Origin: Eledone cirrhosa
Lineage: Eukaryota; Mollusca; Cephalopoda; Octopoda; Eledonidae
DNA: 64,000 nucleotides
Direction: 5' to 3'
NCBI GenBank assembly: GCA_964016885.1
Contig: OZ024743.1
Location: 180,082,974 to 180,146,973 of the forward strand
The notes under the pieces were generated by a model that was given only the letters and a program-made list of their open reading frames with translations, was not told where the DNA came from and made no database searches. Shown here one piece after another: positions 11,932 to 22,987 of this stretch. A program made the translations under genes and the position numbers. Numbering within the stretch: position 1 is the first letter of the stretch; each line of letters opens with the position of its first letter.

Positions 11932-12450
11932 ATGACCTCACTCAGAAGAGGCAGCATAAATGCGCGTGGCTTGGGGTCGTCATGGAAGCAGGGCCACCTG
12001 CTCAACGACCTCAGGTCACTAAACATAGATGTAGTGGCCATCAGCCTGACCAGAATCTCCGAAGCATGGCCTTCGCACCGATCTACGGCGGCTACGATGT
12101 GTACGCATCTCCCAGCCGTCCGGGATCGGGGGGAGGAGTTGCTGTGCTTTTTCGGAGAGGTTTGGATCTTGCCATACAGGCCATCTTCCTGGACCCAGAA
12201 GGTAAGTTGGTGGTGCTGGACGTAACCAGCGGAGACGGGCAAGCTTTCAGGTTAGTGGCCGTCTATGCCCCGACAGGAGCAGGGCGGCCTGATTTCTTCC
12301 GGCGTCTGGAGACCTTTCTTGGAACGTCCCGCTCTTTAGTGTTAGTGGGCGACTAGAACGAGATCTTAGATGCACGCTGGGATTGCGTGGGATTAGTGGA
12401 TAGGGGAGGAGGGTGCAAGAGTCTCACCAACCTGCTCAGGCGTTTTGAAT
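11932..12450 (+). pseudogene. LINE ORF2 endonuclease fragment, copy T2
   Basis: Starts ATGACCTCACTCAG and encodes the first part of the APE endonuclease (SINARGLGSSWKQG, then shifted frames through the GSGGGVAVLF and VAVYAPTGAGRPDF blocks). In the segment GDWNGILD of sister copies, Trp is changed to a stop (GACTAGAAC). Coding homology stops at about 12450, where the sequence becomes 3' UTR. The RT and C-terminal domains are absent. Confidence 0.85.
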
Positions 12451-12820
12451 GGGCTTTCTCCACAAATGTCCCTCGGAAGTCTCCTCCCTATTGGGGAATT
12501 TTTCTTTGTTATTTTATTACATCCTCTGTTTATTTTTACACGCAGAAATGCCTATTTGTACCGTCCTGTATTGTCCTGTACTGTCCTTAATGTCTACTTT
12601 ATGTAAACCCTTGTGGTTAATGAAGAAAACATTATTATTATTATTATTGAATGCCATGTTTGACGGAGACTCGGCTCTGTAAGGTATAGTAATTTTTAAC
12701 CGCTATAACAATTGTAAATTGTTTAAAACTTTAACCAAATTGTAGATAAAATCACCCTCCTCCTGGTGAGAGGGGTCTTTCTGCTCGTTATTTGGCCGTT
12801 CGGGGTTAAATAACCACTTA

Positions 12821-12838
12821 TTGGGGTTTTGTGCCCAA
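12821..12838 (+). promoter_or_regulatory. Conserved leader motif TTGGG-N8-CCCAA (T3)
   Basis: Same 18-nt inverted repeat as in T2, here 43 nt upstream of the ORF1 ATG at 12864, with a different loop sequence. It is preceded by GTTAAATAAC. Confidence 0.5.
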
Positions 12839-12863
12839 TATTCATTTTAAACCCAAAATAAAC

Positions 12864-15016
12864 ATGGCTACAAAAAAAAATTTTAACAAGTCACTCCCAC
12901 TCATTCCGTCCTCTTCTCCCTCAATCGTCACTACATCAGAGAGAAAATTGTCTCTCTCTCCCTCCCTTCTCTAAATGTGGTGTCGCCTCTTTCGCAAGCG
13001 ACGCCATTAAAGAAAAAGTAAAATATAGTTTCTGATAGCTTTCACCAAGAGCACGTGCATACCGTGGAACATTTCTCCACGACGACGACAACGACGAAAA
13101 ATGTGTGCGGTAAATATGGAAAGTCATTTCATTCGTCTGACGTCATGAAGAATAGCAGTAACAGCCGTAATAACAGCAACAGCAGCAACAATGACAAGGA
13201 AAACACTAGTAGCAGCCGCTACAACATCAGCAGCAGCATAAACAACAACAGCAGCAGCAGCAACAGCAAACGCAGCAGCAGCAGCAGCAACAGCAACAAC
13301 ATCATCAGCAGCAGCAACAACAACAACCACAGCAACAGCGTGGGCGGCGGTCGTAGTACTAGCAGCAACAACAAAATTAACAACAGCTCTGACGACAACA
13401 ACAACAAGAAAGAAAAACCAATCTGGTTTGCAGGTATCGCAAAGAACCTGGAAACCATCCTCATAACAAATGAGGAATTACAGTAAGCGAAGAAGATGGT
13501 GACGAAAACCGGACACCGAGCAATCTGCAAGGCAGCTGAAAACATTTTTGAAACCCAACAGCACTGTACGGTCACGGACCGTACAGTAAACACAAAATCA
13601 CGTAGGGTTGAAAGAGCCACAGAGGCTCAAATACGATAAGCCTTAGGGTCTGTGTGGCAGCGGAAAACGCATATCACCCGAGGCAAGAAATATGCCACTG
13701 TGGACTTGCTTTTTGCCACACCCCAGGAGGCAAAGGCTCAAGGTTTAGTGACCCTAAGGAGCGAGGAAATGGTGTTGGTGCCCTCCTACTGCGGGCAAAA
13801 AATTGTGAGGGTCAAACTGAACCACGTCCCGGGATGGCCTCTTCTTGCCTGGCCGCGTCTGTCCTCGTCGGAATCGAGGACAAAACAACGGTACTGCAAG
13901 TACAGAAAAAAGTACGAGAAGATTGGGTCGGCACCTCCATTGAGATGTTAATCCAAACCAACCAGGAGTGCATAGAAGCTATCCAGGATGTGATAGACTT
14001 CGATAACGGCACTCAACTACCCATAAGTGCTGAGGGCAAACGCCCGAAATACTTTCGCTGTGGATCGAAGACTCACCTCGGGGCCTTCTGCAATGAGAAG
14101 ACCATGAGAAAGGAGAAAATCCCCTCCTTCCGAAACCGGCTCCACTGCTACCAGCAACAGGACAGGCGGCAAGCAGGAAGGATAGGTCCATGGCACCCAT
14201 ACCCAGGCCACGGAAATCAAGAACAGCAGCAGCAGTGGAAGTAATAACAACAACAACAGTAATAAAAACTGCAGCTGCAACAAAGACTACACTGCAAACA
14301 TCACCAACAACAACAAGTGAAAGAGTGGAGCTGGTAACCATCCCAACTCCTGACCTCACAGAATCGGACATGGAGTGTGAGGTGGGAGAGGGATGGCAAA
14401 AGGTCGCAAGAAGCACAAACGCAGAAGCAGCGCATCGTCGCCTTCGAAAAGGGAGGAAAGAAATGAAAAAAGGGTAACGGCTACTACAAAGAGACTTACA
14501 GCAGCAACACCACCAACACCATCACCACCCACATTAGCACCACCATCACCACCGGCGGCAACCCCACCGCAAACAACAACAACACCTTCAACACCACCAC
14601 CACAGCACCAACATCGCAAACACAACAACAAAACACACACACCCAGCATCAACGACAATAAAATACCAGAACCACACCCCACCCCCAGAAAAACAAATGC
14701 ACAGCAATAAATACACACAACAAGAAACTAATGACTTACATAATTGAACACACAGACATTTCACAGCACGACTACATAATATCAGCACCAATCAAAACAC
14801 CAACGAACATAAGACTGGTAAGAATAGCACAGAAACAATACACAAACATTAAAATGAAATTCCCCAACGCAGTTGGTGATTTCAGAGACCTAGGAAGGAC
14901 ACTCGACCGGAGAGTATATTCGGATATACTCACAGAAGAGCCGACGACCAGCTGAAAGGGACGATCCGTTGAAAAGGGATGGAGAAACCATCCTTCCTCT
15001 ACGAGAAGTAAGGTAA
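12864..15016 (+). pseudogene. LINE ORF1, decayed, copy T3
   Basis: Begins AACATGGCTACAAAAAA (MATKKNFNKSLPLIPSS), as in T6. After an early frame break, a long S/N-rich stretch (13140-13400) encoded by AGC/AAC repeats runs into the folded core (FAGIAKNLETILITNEELQ, then a stop). The YRTV block is mutated. The zinc knuckle at about 14046-14092 reads YFRCGSKTHLGAFC, so its first Cys has become Tyr. It ends at the TAA at 15014-15016, inside AGGTAAGT. The frame is lost at several points, so this is a dead copy. Confidence 0.75.
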
Positions 15017-15050
15017 GTGGTCTTTCCTGTCTTTTCCACTCCATTTCAAC

Positions 15051-18000
15051 ATGACCTCACTCAGAATAGGCAGCATAAATGCGCGTGGCTTGGGGTCGTC
15101 ACGGAAGCAGGGCCTCCAGCTCATCGACCTCAGGTCACTAAACATAGATCTAGTGGCTATCAGCCTGACCAGAATCTCCGAAGCACGGGCATTCGCACCG
15201 ATCTTCGGCGGCTACGATCTGTACGCATCTCCCAGCCGTCCTGGATCGGGAGGTGGAGTTGCTGTGCTTTTTCGAAGAGGTTTGAATCTCGCCATACAGG
15301 CAATCTTCCTGGACCCAGAAGGTAAGTTGGTGGTGCTGGACGTGACCAGCGGAGAAGGGCAAGCTTTCAGGTTAGTGGCCGTCTATGCCCCGACAGGAGC
15401 TGGGCGGCCTGATTTCTACCGGCGTCTGGAGAACTTTCTTGGAACGTCCCGCTCTTTAGTGTTAGTGGGCGACTGGAACGGGATCTTAGATGCAAGCTGG
15501 GACTGTGTGGGATCAGCGGATAGGGGAGGAGGGTGCAAGAGCCTCACCAACCTGCTCAGGCGTTTTGAACTGTCTGACAGATACCGATTGGATTTCCCGA
15601 ATGTGCCAATGTGGACTTGGACAATTCGCATAGGGTCATCCAGATCATATCTAGATAGAGTAATTTGTAGGGAAATAGATAGGTCTAGCATAGGCTGTCC
15701 ACAATTCAAGATAGTCAGCTACACGGACCACAAATTCCTGATCTGTGTGCTTGACTTAGATAGGCTTCATAGACGAGGACCCGGCTACTGGAAGCTAAAC
15801 GCGTCCTTACCAGCGCGCAAGGCCTACAGAGACCGGATTAGCGAACTAGTTAAGCGGGCGTTGACGGGGGCCATCGTCAACAACAATTGGTGGTTTGCTC
15901 TGAAAAGAGCGATTAGAATAGAGTCTATTAGGTTTAGTAAGGCTTTAGCTATAGAGAAAAATAGAGCAGAGGGAAAACTAGTTAGAAAATTAGACGAGGC
16001 GCTTAGCAAAGGCATCGCGACCGAAGTACTTGCGGCGAAATTGGCCCTTGACCAATTCTTCAATGCAAAGAACGAAGGCTGCGTTGTCAGAGCTAGGGTG
16101 CGTGCTCTCAGACACGAGGGTGGAGGCGCATCGTGGCAACAAAGCCACAATCCGGTCTTTGGTGGACCATGACGGGCGCATGCTACTCGATCCCGGGAAA
16201 ATGTGTGAAGCTTTTCAGCGACACTTCGCACAGCTGTTCGGAGGCAGCGGCGGGCCGGATCGAGGGATGGAATTTAGTGTCTACCTCGACGGACTGCCGC
16301 GGCTCTCGGCCACTGAGGCGGAGTGTTGTGAAAATCCGGTAACAGCTGCTGAGGTACGGGAGGCAATGACTGGCCGCACTAGGGGTAAATCGCCTGGTTT
16401 GGATGGTCTGCCCTATGAATTTTACGTACAAATGTCAGACTTGTTCGGAGGCCTCTTGGCGGACATCTACTGCAACTGGCAACAGAATTCCCAGCTCTGT
16501 GAGACGCGGAGTGGAGACCCTGCTGAGAAAGGAACCGAACAAGGGGGATAACATAGATAATTTAAGTGCTAAACACAGAGTTCAAGATTTTGGCCAAGGT
16601 GCTAGCAAAGAGGTTGGCGCGTGTCGTTGGTAGTCTGGTGGGAAAGGCGCAAACATGCGCTATTCCCGACAGATCCATCCACGAAAACCTCCACCTCATG
16701 CGATACATCGTAGAGAGGGTAGCTAGGGAACCTGGCACGGGTGGGTCTTTGATCAATTTAGATCAGTCGAAAGCTTTCGATAGGGTCGACCATCGTTACC
16801 TAGCGGCAGTCCTGAAGACGGCTGGCTTTGGGCCCGTCTTCAGAGGCTGGATCGCTGCCATGCACAGCGACATCTGCTCTGTGGTGAGAGTGAACGGTCA
16901 CCTTTCGGAACCGTCCAACATCATGCGCCTGTTCCACCAAGGATGTCCCCACCAAGTCCCTCTTGTACGTATTGACTCTCGAGCCATTACTGGACAAACT
17001 GGAGACGTTGAGGGGGGTCCCGCGCGAACTAGGATGCGAAAGAGCCGTGTCAGCATATGCGGACGATGTCACCGTAGTGGTGTCGAACGCCAAACACATC
17101 GAGGCGATCGGCACTACACTAAGAGAATACGAAGCGGTGACAGGAGCAATGATCAACCAGAAAAAGTCAGTGGGCCTGCAACTCGGCACCTGGAGAGGCA
17201 GGTCCATGCCGTCCAACTGCGTCGTCGGGCGCTGGACGGACGGACCGGTTAAATTGCTAGGGGTCTGGTTCGGTCCGGACCTGCAGACGGACAAAAACTG
17301 GAACGAGGTGACGAGCAGGGTGGCTTCTCTCATCCAGAATTGGGCCGAGAGGAAGCTATCCCTGAAAGGTCAAGCGGAGGTGGCCAACGCGTACATCGCG
17401 TCCGTCAACTACTACCGCCTGACCGTCGTACCTTGTCCTAAGCCCCGCCTGACTGCGCTGGAGCGTTTGCTCTTTCGCTTTTTGTGGAAGAGACGCGCTC
17501 CGATGTCAGGCGGTCCATCTGCTGTCAACACCCGGTACGTGGAGGGCTGGGCATGCGTGGCTGATGACGCGCAGACACGCGCTCAAGCTACATCTCCACC
17601 TCTTCCTCGACGGTGACAGGTGTGGTCGCCGTTTTCTAGACGCGTCTTTCCCCAGCTCGTCTCCTTGACGGAGCTGCAGTCCTGGATCAAGCGAAGACCG
17701 AGAGGGAGCGCTTGGAGACTGGAATGTCTGCAGGCGCTCACAGCCCTCGACCAATCGGGCAATGTGATCGGTGGAAACTCAACCTCGGCGTTCTATAGTG
17801 GATTAGTGGAGGGGAAGAGCGACGACGTACTTGGGGAAACTCTAGGCGTCGACGAACATCAACTAACCAATCTCTTCATAAGAACTTTCGGGCCGGGGCC
17901 TATGGACAACTTCCAGAAATCCCTGGCCTGGCAGTGCTACCGACCGAGGAGCTTTGCCAGTTCGGGATAAACTCTACAGGCACGGAGGTGCCGTCAGCCG

Positions 18001-18235
18001 GGAGTGTCCGAGATGCGCGCAGGGCGACGAAACCTCCCTACACGCACTCGTCCAATGTCCGAGCATTGCAGACTTGTGGGTTTATGTCGAACACCTGTGT
18101 CGCGTATCGGACGGATCCGGCAATCAGCTGAGTCCATCGTGAGGATTGCTCTCTTCCCAGCATTTTGTTGAAAGATGGGTGAGAGAAGCAAGAATGGCCC
18201 GTGTGAATGGGCCTACTCTAAGTATGTGTCTGTAA
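15051..18235 (+). pseudogene. LINE ORF2 (APE-RT), decayed, copy T3
   Basis: The endonuclease half is open for 373 codons (15051-16172) and contains SINARGLGSSRKQG, FGGYDLYASPSRPGSGGGV, VLVGDWNGILDASWD, SSRSYLDRVICRE and YTDHKFLICVLDLDRLH. A deletion near 16118 shifts the frame at the start of the RT. In the RT core, NLDQSKAFDRVDHRYLAAVL is intact at about 16757. The RQGC block is altered (LFHQGCPHQ), and YADD is kept near 17058 (VSAYADDVTVVVS). The C-terminal CCHC (CPRCAQGDETSLHALVQC) is near 18010. Sequences between about 18145 and the last ~30 codons are deleted. It ends SMCL and a stop, as in T4. Confidence 0.85.
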
Positions 18236-18493
18236 ATTAAAGGTGGAAAACTGGGAGAAGGCACTTGCCTGGTGGTCAGGGTCACTGTGGCCTTTTAATG
18301 GGCTTTCTCCACAAATGTCCCTCGGAAGTCTCCACTGTATTGGGGAATTTTTCATCGTTATTTTTTTGTTACATCCTCTGTTATTGTTTTTCACACGCAG
18401 AAATGCCCATTTGTACCGTCCTATATTGACCTGTACTGTCCTTAATGTCTACTTTATGTAAACTCTTGTGGTTAATAAAGAAAGTATTATTAT

Positions 18494-18582
18494 CCTTTGC
18501 CTTTCATCCTTACGGGGTCGATAAAATAAAGTACCAGTAATGCACTGGGTAATTGCTGGCCTTGTGCCAAAAGTAGAAACAA
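18494..18582 (+). mobile_element. 5'-truncated SINE fragment S3
   Basis: The 3' half of the tRNA-derived SINE (CCTTTGCCTTTCATCCTTAC...GTAGAAACA), joined at its 5' side to the short (ATT) tail of T3 and followed at its 3' side by (ATT)n (18583-18599). The tRNA-like half is missing. Confidence 0.85.
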
Positions 18583-18739
18583 TTATTATTATTATAATTG
18601 CATTTATCTTGCTTTATGTTCATACGAGTTATCACCAAGTTACAACCAGTGACCTCAAGAGACAACAAGGTCCACCATGTTCAAGAAAGAACATACATAC
18701 TCACACATGCAACTTTAGGTGTTTAGACATGTGATGTAC

Positions 18740-21387
18740 TTATATTGACAGAATCTTCCTTAGTATATGGCAGTTCCCATTAGTACTATCTTTTGTATTT
18801 CTCCTCGGGTTTCCTGGGTTTTGCGATAAGTAATCATTAGACCCCTTAGGTATCATTCCTAGAGCGCCTACAACCACTGGTATTGTTTTAGTTCTCAATT
18901 TCCACATTTTTCCAATTTCTATCTCCAGGTCCTTATACTTGCTCAATTTTAGGTTACTACTGGTATGGCAAGCGTGTTTATGGCATCGATCCTATTCCTT
19001 GCATTCAATTCCGTTCTTAAGATTGCTCTTACTCTGCGGTAACATTCCTTCCTTATCCTTTCCTTCATTGTCGAGTGCTTGAATCGGTCTCCTTCACAAA
19101 CACCTAGATATTTGTAAGTTTCCTCTTGATCAAGTTCTCTTATCACATTCCCCCGATCAAGATTAATGTCTGAACTTTTCAACAGCTTTCCTCTGGTGAA
19201 CGTTGCTTTGGCGCATTTATTTAGTCCAAACTCCATTTTAATATCATCACTGAACTGCTCCACAGTGGATAATAGCCCTTGCAATTGTTCATCATTTTTT
19301 GCAAATAGTTTCAGGTCATCCATGTAGAACAGGTGATTAATGGTTTTGTCATAGACTTTATATCCATGTTTTGTTTCATTGAGCATTTTACTTAATGGTA
19401 TAAGTGCGATGCAGAATAAAAGCGGTGATAAAGAGTCACCCTGAAAAATTCCACAATTAATATTAACTTCTCCAGCTTCCAGTGATTTTGATTCACTATT
19501 CAAAAGGAGTGTCGTTTTCCATGTCTTCATACTGAATGACTGACAAGAACCTCCTCATAACGACAGATATTTTGAAAATCTCTAAACATTTTTCAATACA
19601 ACTGTGTGGCAAACTATCGAATGCTTTTTTATAATCTATCCAAGCAATTGATAGATTTTTGTGTCTATTATGGCAATCTTCCAGTATCATTTTGTTAACC
19701 AAAAGCTGATCCTTACAGCCATATGAGCCTCGTTTACACCCTTTCTGCTCAATGGGAAATAGGTCATTTGTTATCAGGTGGTCATATGTATATTCAGTTA
19801 GGAGTGATGTTAAAATGTTATGCATTGTTGTCAAGCAAGTTATCGGTCTCTAATTTTGGGGATTGTTTGTCTCATCATTCTTCGGAAGCAGGAATGTAAT
19901 GCCGTTAACTAGCCATGATGGTATCTTTTCTCGCTCTTTAACTATTTCATTGTAAAGTTGAGCTAACAGCTCATGAGACTCTGTGAAAGCATTTATCCAA
20001 ACATTTGGTACTTTGTTTTTTCCTGGGAATTTCCATTTGTTGCTTTTTCTTAGAGCCAAACGCAACTGTTCAACTGTTATATTTTCCCACATTTGTTCCT
20101 CAAGGTGAGATGTATCTTTCATTTGTCTGTCTATCCATGGGGCATGTATATTATGAACTTTTTCTTCGGCCCAGATCTTTTCCCAGAATTCTTGCACTTC
20201 CTCCTTGGGTGGTATTGATTTAGCAGTTATCGTTGACTTGCCAATTTTTCTGTAGAAGTTTCTTTCGTTGTTTTTGAACATATTATTGTCCTTATAGAAT
20301 CTAGATCGTTTTTCAAAGTGCCTTATCCGAGCAGCTTTGGCCGACACTTTTTGCTCGATTATTTCTATCAGCATGTCTATGTCACTTGTTGATTTTATAC
20401 TGTATTTTCTTTTCAATTTTCTAAGTTTAGCTTGTCTAACATTTTGACCTACTTTGTAGTTTGTTAAAATTTCTGTCAGATTGGAGAAGGTTTATTTAGC
20501 GATTGATGTTCTCTTGCCAAGTAGATTTCTTGAGGGAATTCCTTTGTTTTTTTTCATTTTCACTCCACATAAGTGAGTGGTGACTTTAGCCGATGCATAA
20601 TAGAGATCATTTAAATCAGTAATGTTTAGTTTGTTTGAGAATTATGTTAGTCTTGTGTATTATCTTTTGGTTCGGTTTGGAGTTCCCCCATGTCAGATTC
20701 TTTCATTTTAATCCATTCGATCATAATTTCATCCTTCAAGTTGGCAAGTTCATTCTCATTCATTTCTTTATCATTTACTATCTCATTGTTTTCATTTGGA
20801 GTTTCATCTTGAGCATGCACTCCCTCCACTTTTTCGATCCTTTCTTTAATTTGTTCTGTTGTCAGTGATTCCGCCCCAACCCTGGGATTCGAAGTGTTAC
20901 AATTTACCTCGTTTTCACTGACGCATGTTTCATTTTCCCTTCGCTGACTTTGTGCTAATAGCTTGATCTGATCAATTTCTATATCAGTTAGTAACTTTTT
21001 TTTAACAATATTTCGTCGTATATTGGCTAGTTTGTTACTGTCAATATAGCCTCTGTTTTCGGGATGTTTCTTTTTCTAGTTGATATATATCTGTTCTGTA
21101 TTCGATGTATTTGATGGGTAGTACATGGCAGTGTAGAAAGCCTCAAGGACTTCTTTATTATCTTCCCTTGACCATTCTTCTCTCATTTTCTTTGGATTTC
21201 TTGGTGGTGAGCATGGAGGGCCAACAGTAGGAGTATTCCGGTTATGGGAGGTCTCCAGCTCCGAAGTGATGGGAAGGTTTGAACCATTAGCTGATTTTAC
21301 GACCCCAGTCTTGTTCCTCTCTGAGGGACGCGGCCCTTTTTGACCCGGGTGACGGCCGATCCGGTATGAGATTTTATCTTTAGACAT
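18740..21387 (-). pseudogene. RLE-LINE polyprotein, decayed, copy D2
   Basis: Starts at 21387 (MSKDKISYRIG). It keeps the Myb-like KEVLEAFYTAMYYPSNTSNT region and a linker, then MKRKYSIKSTSDIDMLIEII (20416 downward). The RT is split between two frames (19850-20416 and 18949-19834). KKAFDSLPHS and GIFQGDSLSPLLF are intact, and the FYMDDLKLFAKN box is kept near 19320. The segment after IDAINTLAIPVVT is fused by deletion to the last ~60 residues (KYKDLEIEIGKMWKLRTKTIP...), removing the CCHC and the RPD-x14-D nuclease core. D1 lost its N-terminal middle instead, so the two copies carry different deletions. Confidence 0.85.
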
Positions 21388-21865
21388 TTACTTTATTTTG
21401 TCGCGTTTTATCCTTATCCGCCAAGGGGTAATCATTTCGTGTTACCACTTCTAGGACGAGTGTCAACCAAGACTAGAGGGGTCGTCCTCCCCTAGAGACA
21501 CGGCTATTCCCCGCCTGTCGCCATCCCGTATTTCTTGGTGACGGGGTTTTCTTTTTTGTTGTTTTTTAAATTGTTAGTATCATGAGTGGTTCCTTGATCT
21601 GAGCATTGCGTGGCTTCAGAATGAAATTATTAATAATATAATATACTTTTTGCTGAAGTTGCCTGTTATTGTTGTTGGCTATGTCGGTGGTGGTGCTGGG
21701 GCTTTTTCTATTGTTGGTGGGGAAGGGGGGATCCAGCAGTGCCATAGTCATTGACGTTTGGCCGGTGGCCGGGTCACTATGTCAATCTATTTATATCTTT
21801 TGCTAGCCTCTCCCTTGTCTAGTGATACCGCCATCTTCCCCTTTCTTAAGTTAACAGAAAATAAT

Positions 21866-22049
21866 TGTTTCTACCTTTGGCACAAGGCCAGCAATTACCC
21901 AGTACATTACTGGTACTTTATTTTATCGACCCCGCAAGGATGAAAGGCAAAGTCAACCTCGGCGGGATTTGAACTCAGATCGTAAAGGGACGTAACTATG
22001 CTGGAAAGCATGGCGTCCGACCCTCTACCGATACTGCCAATCCACCGCC
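21866..22049 (-). mobile_element. tRNA-derived SINE S4 in the D2 leader
   Basis: Complete 184-bp copy, very similar to S1. It is flanked by a perfect 15-bp target-site duplication starting TTAACAG (21851-21865 and 22050-22064). The same site is empty in D3 (TTAACAGAAGGTAATGGG near 40605) and in D1 (near 9460), which confirms insertion after D2 split from its sisters. On the SINE strand its 3' end is followed by ATTATT. Confidence 0.95.
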
Positions 22050-22726
22050 TTAACAGAAAATAATGGGGGAATAGTGGTGGTAGCAATGAAGGAGTGATGA
22101 CGGCGGTGATGGGATAGTGGTGGAAATGATGGATGGAGTGGTGGCGGCTGTGACTATAGTGATGGCGTTGTCGTTACTGAGTGTTGTTGAATAGACCAGT
22201 TTTGTTTGATCTGTGTATCTATGCGTTTGTCGCGTATGTTTAATATATGTGTTGACATATTTCTTAATATTTGAATTAAACATTTTGTTAAAACTTGAGA
22301 CAATAATAATAGTAATTATTATTATTATGCTGAGATTGGTGGTGGTGGTGGTGAAATTGCCGTTATCTGGCTGTTGTATTTAGTGTACACAGAGAGGTGA
22401 TGGGGTAGGTGGTGAATCTAGTTTCTGGTGTTGGTGAACTTGCTGTTATTTGGCTGTTCTATATAGTGTAGACAGAGGGGTTTTCTTCCACTTATAACCA
22501 TTTTCTTTTTTGAATATAAAATGTATAATACAAAATTGAATATTTGAGCGATATAACAATATATTATGGATCCGAATTTTTCTGAGACTTAAGTCGGATT
22601 CTTTATGTATCATTTGCACTAAGAATTGTTATTTCACAATTGATTTAAATATGTTAAAAATCAAAAACTTTCCGGAGCGATTTCATGACCTTCTATCCAC
22701 CACGTGCGTCCTCTTCTTCCCATATC

Positions 22727-22779
<53 letters not shown>
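22727..22779. repeat. (TTA)n tract between D2 and T4
   Basis: About 52 bp of pure ATT repeat between the 5' ends of a minus-strand RLE LINE and a plus-strand APE LINE. Confidence 0.95.
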
Positions 22780-22926
22780 GGCGACCTACGTAGTAAATCG
22801 TATCATCGTGAGCTCCGCAAAGGTTTGTTATTTCCGTTTGTTAAAAATTGTCATTTATGGAAAATTTTATTGTTAACTGTTTATAAGCGCACATACATTG
22901 TTTTCCGAAAAGGATACCCAAAAAGA

Positions 22927-22944
22927 TTGGGGCCTTGTGCCCAA
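22927..22944 (+). promoter_or_regulatory. Conserved leader motif TTGGG-N8-CCCAA (T4)
   Basis: Identical to the T2 motif and 61 nt before the ORF1 ATG at 22988. Confidence 0.5.
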
Positions 22945-22987
22945 AATTTAAACTTTTATTATTATCAAAAAAATTTCTTTGAAAAAA

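Larger units (their letters stand above)
9713..12648 (+). mobile_element. LINE copy T2 (Tx1-like), internally deleted
   Basis: Begins GGCGACCTACGTAG right after the (TTA)n tract, exactly as T4 does at 22780, so the 5' end is probably natural. It keeps a full leader, ORF1 and the first ~170 codons of ORF2. At about 12450 the endonuclease domain (CTCAGGCGTTTTGAA) joins straight to the 3' UTR (TGGGCTTTCTCCAC). This removes roughly 2.9 kb, including all of the RT. It ends TTAATGAAGAAAACA plus (TTA)n, with the polyadenylation hexamer mutated to AATGAA. Confidence 0.88.
12649..18493 (+). mobile_element. LINE copy T3 (Tx1-like)
   Basis: Starts GAATGCCATGTTTGACGGAG directly after the (TTA)n tail of T2, matching the start of T6 at 41518. 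Leader and ORF1 are of the T6 type; ORF2 and 3' UTR are nearly the same as in T4. It ends AATAAAGAAAGTATTATTAT at 18493, where a SINE fragment begins. Internal losses include about 30 bp near 16118 and about 205 bp near 18145 of ORF2. Confidence 0.88.
18600..22726 (-). mobile_element. RLE-type LINE copy D2 (R4/Dong-like family 1)
   Basis: Minus-strand copy with the same 3' end (GCATTTATCTTGC) as D1 and a long 5' leader running to 22726, flanked by (TTA)n on both sides. About 950 bp of the C-terminal coding region (CCHC and most of the RLE) is missing; the join is at about 18948. A complete SINE sits in the leader (21866-22049). Confidence 0.87.

Noticed and set aside
13219..13620. Leu-rich minus-strand frame
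   Set aside because: Antisense of the S/N repeat of ORF1 in T3; no independent signal.
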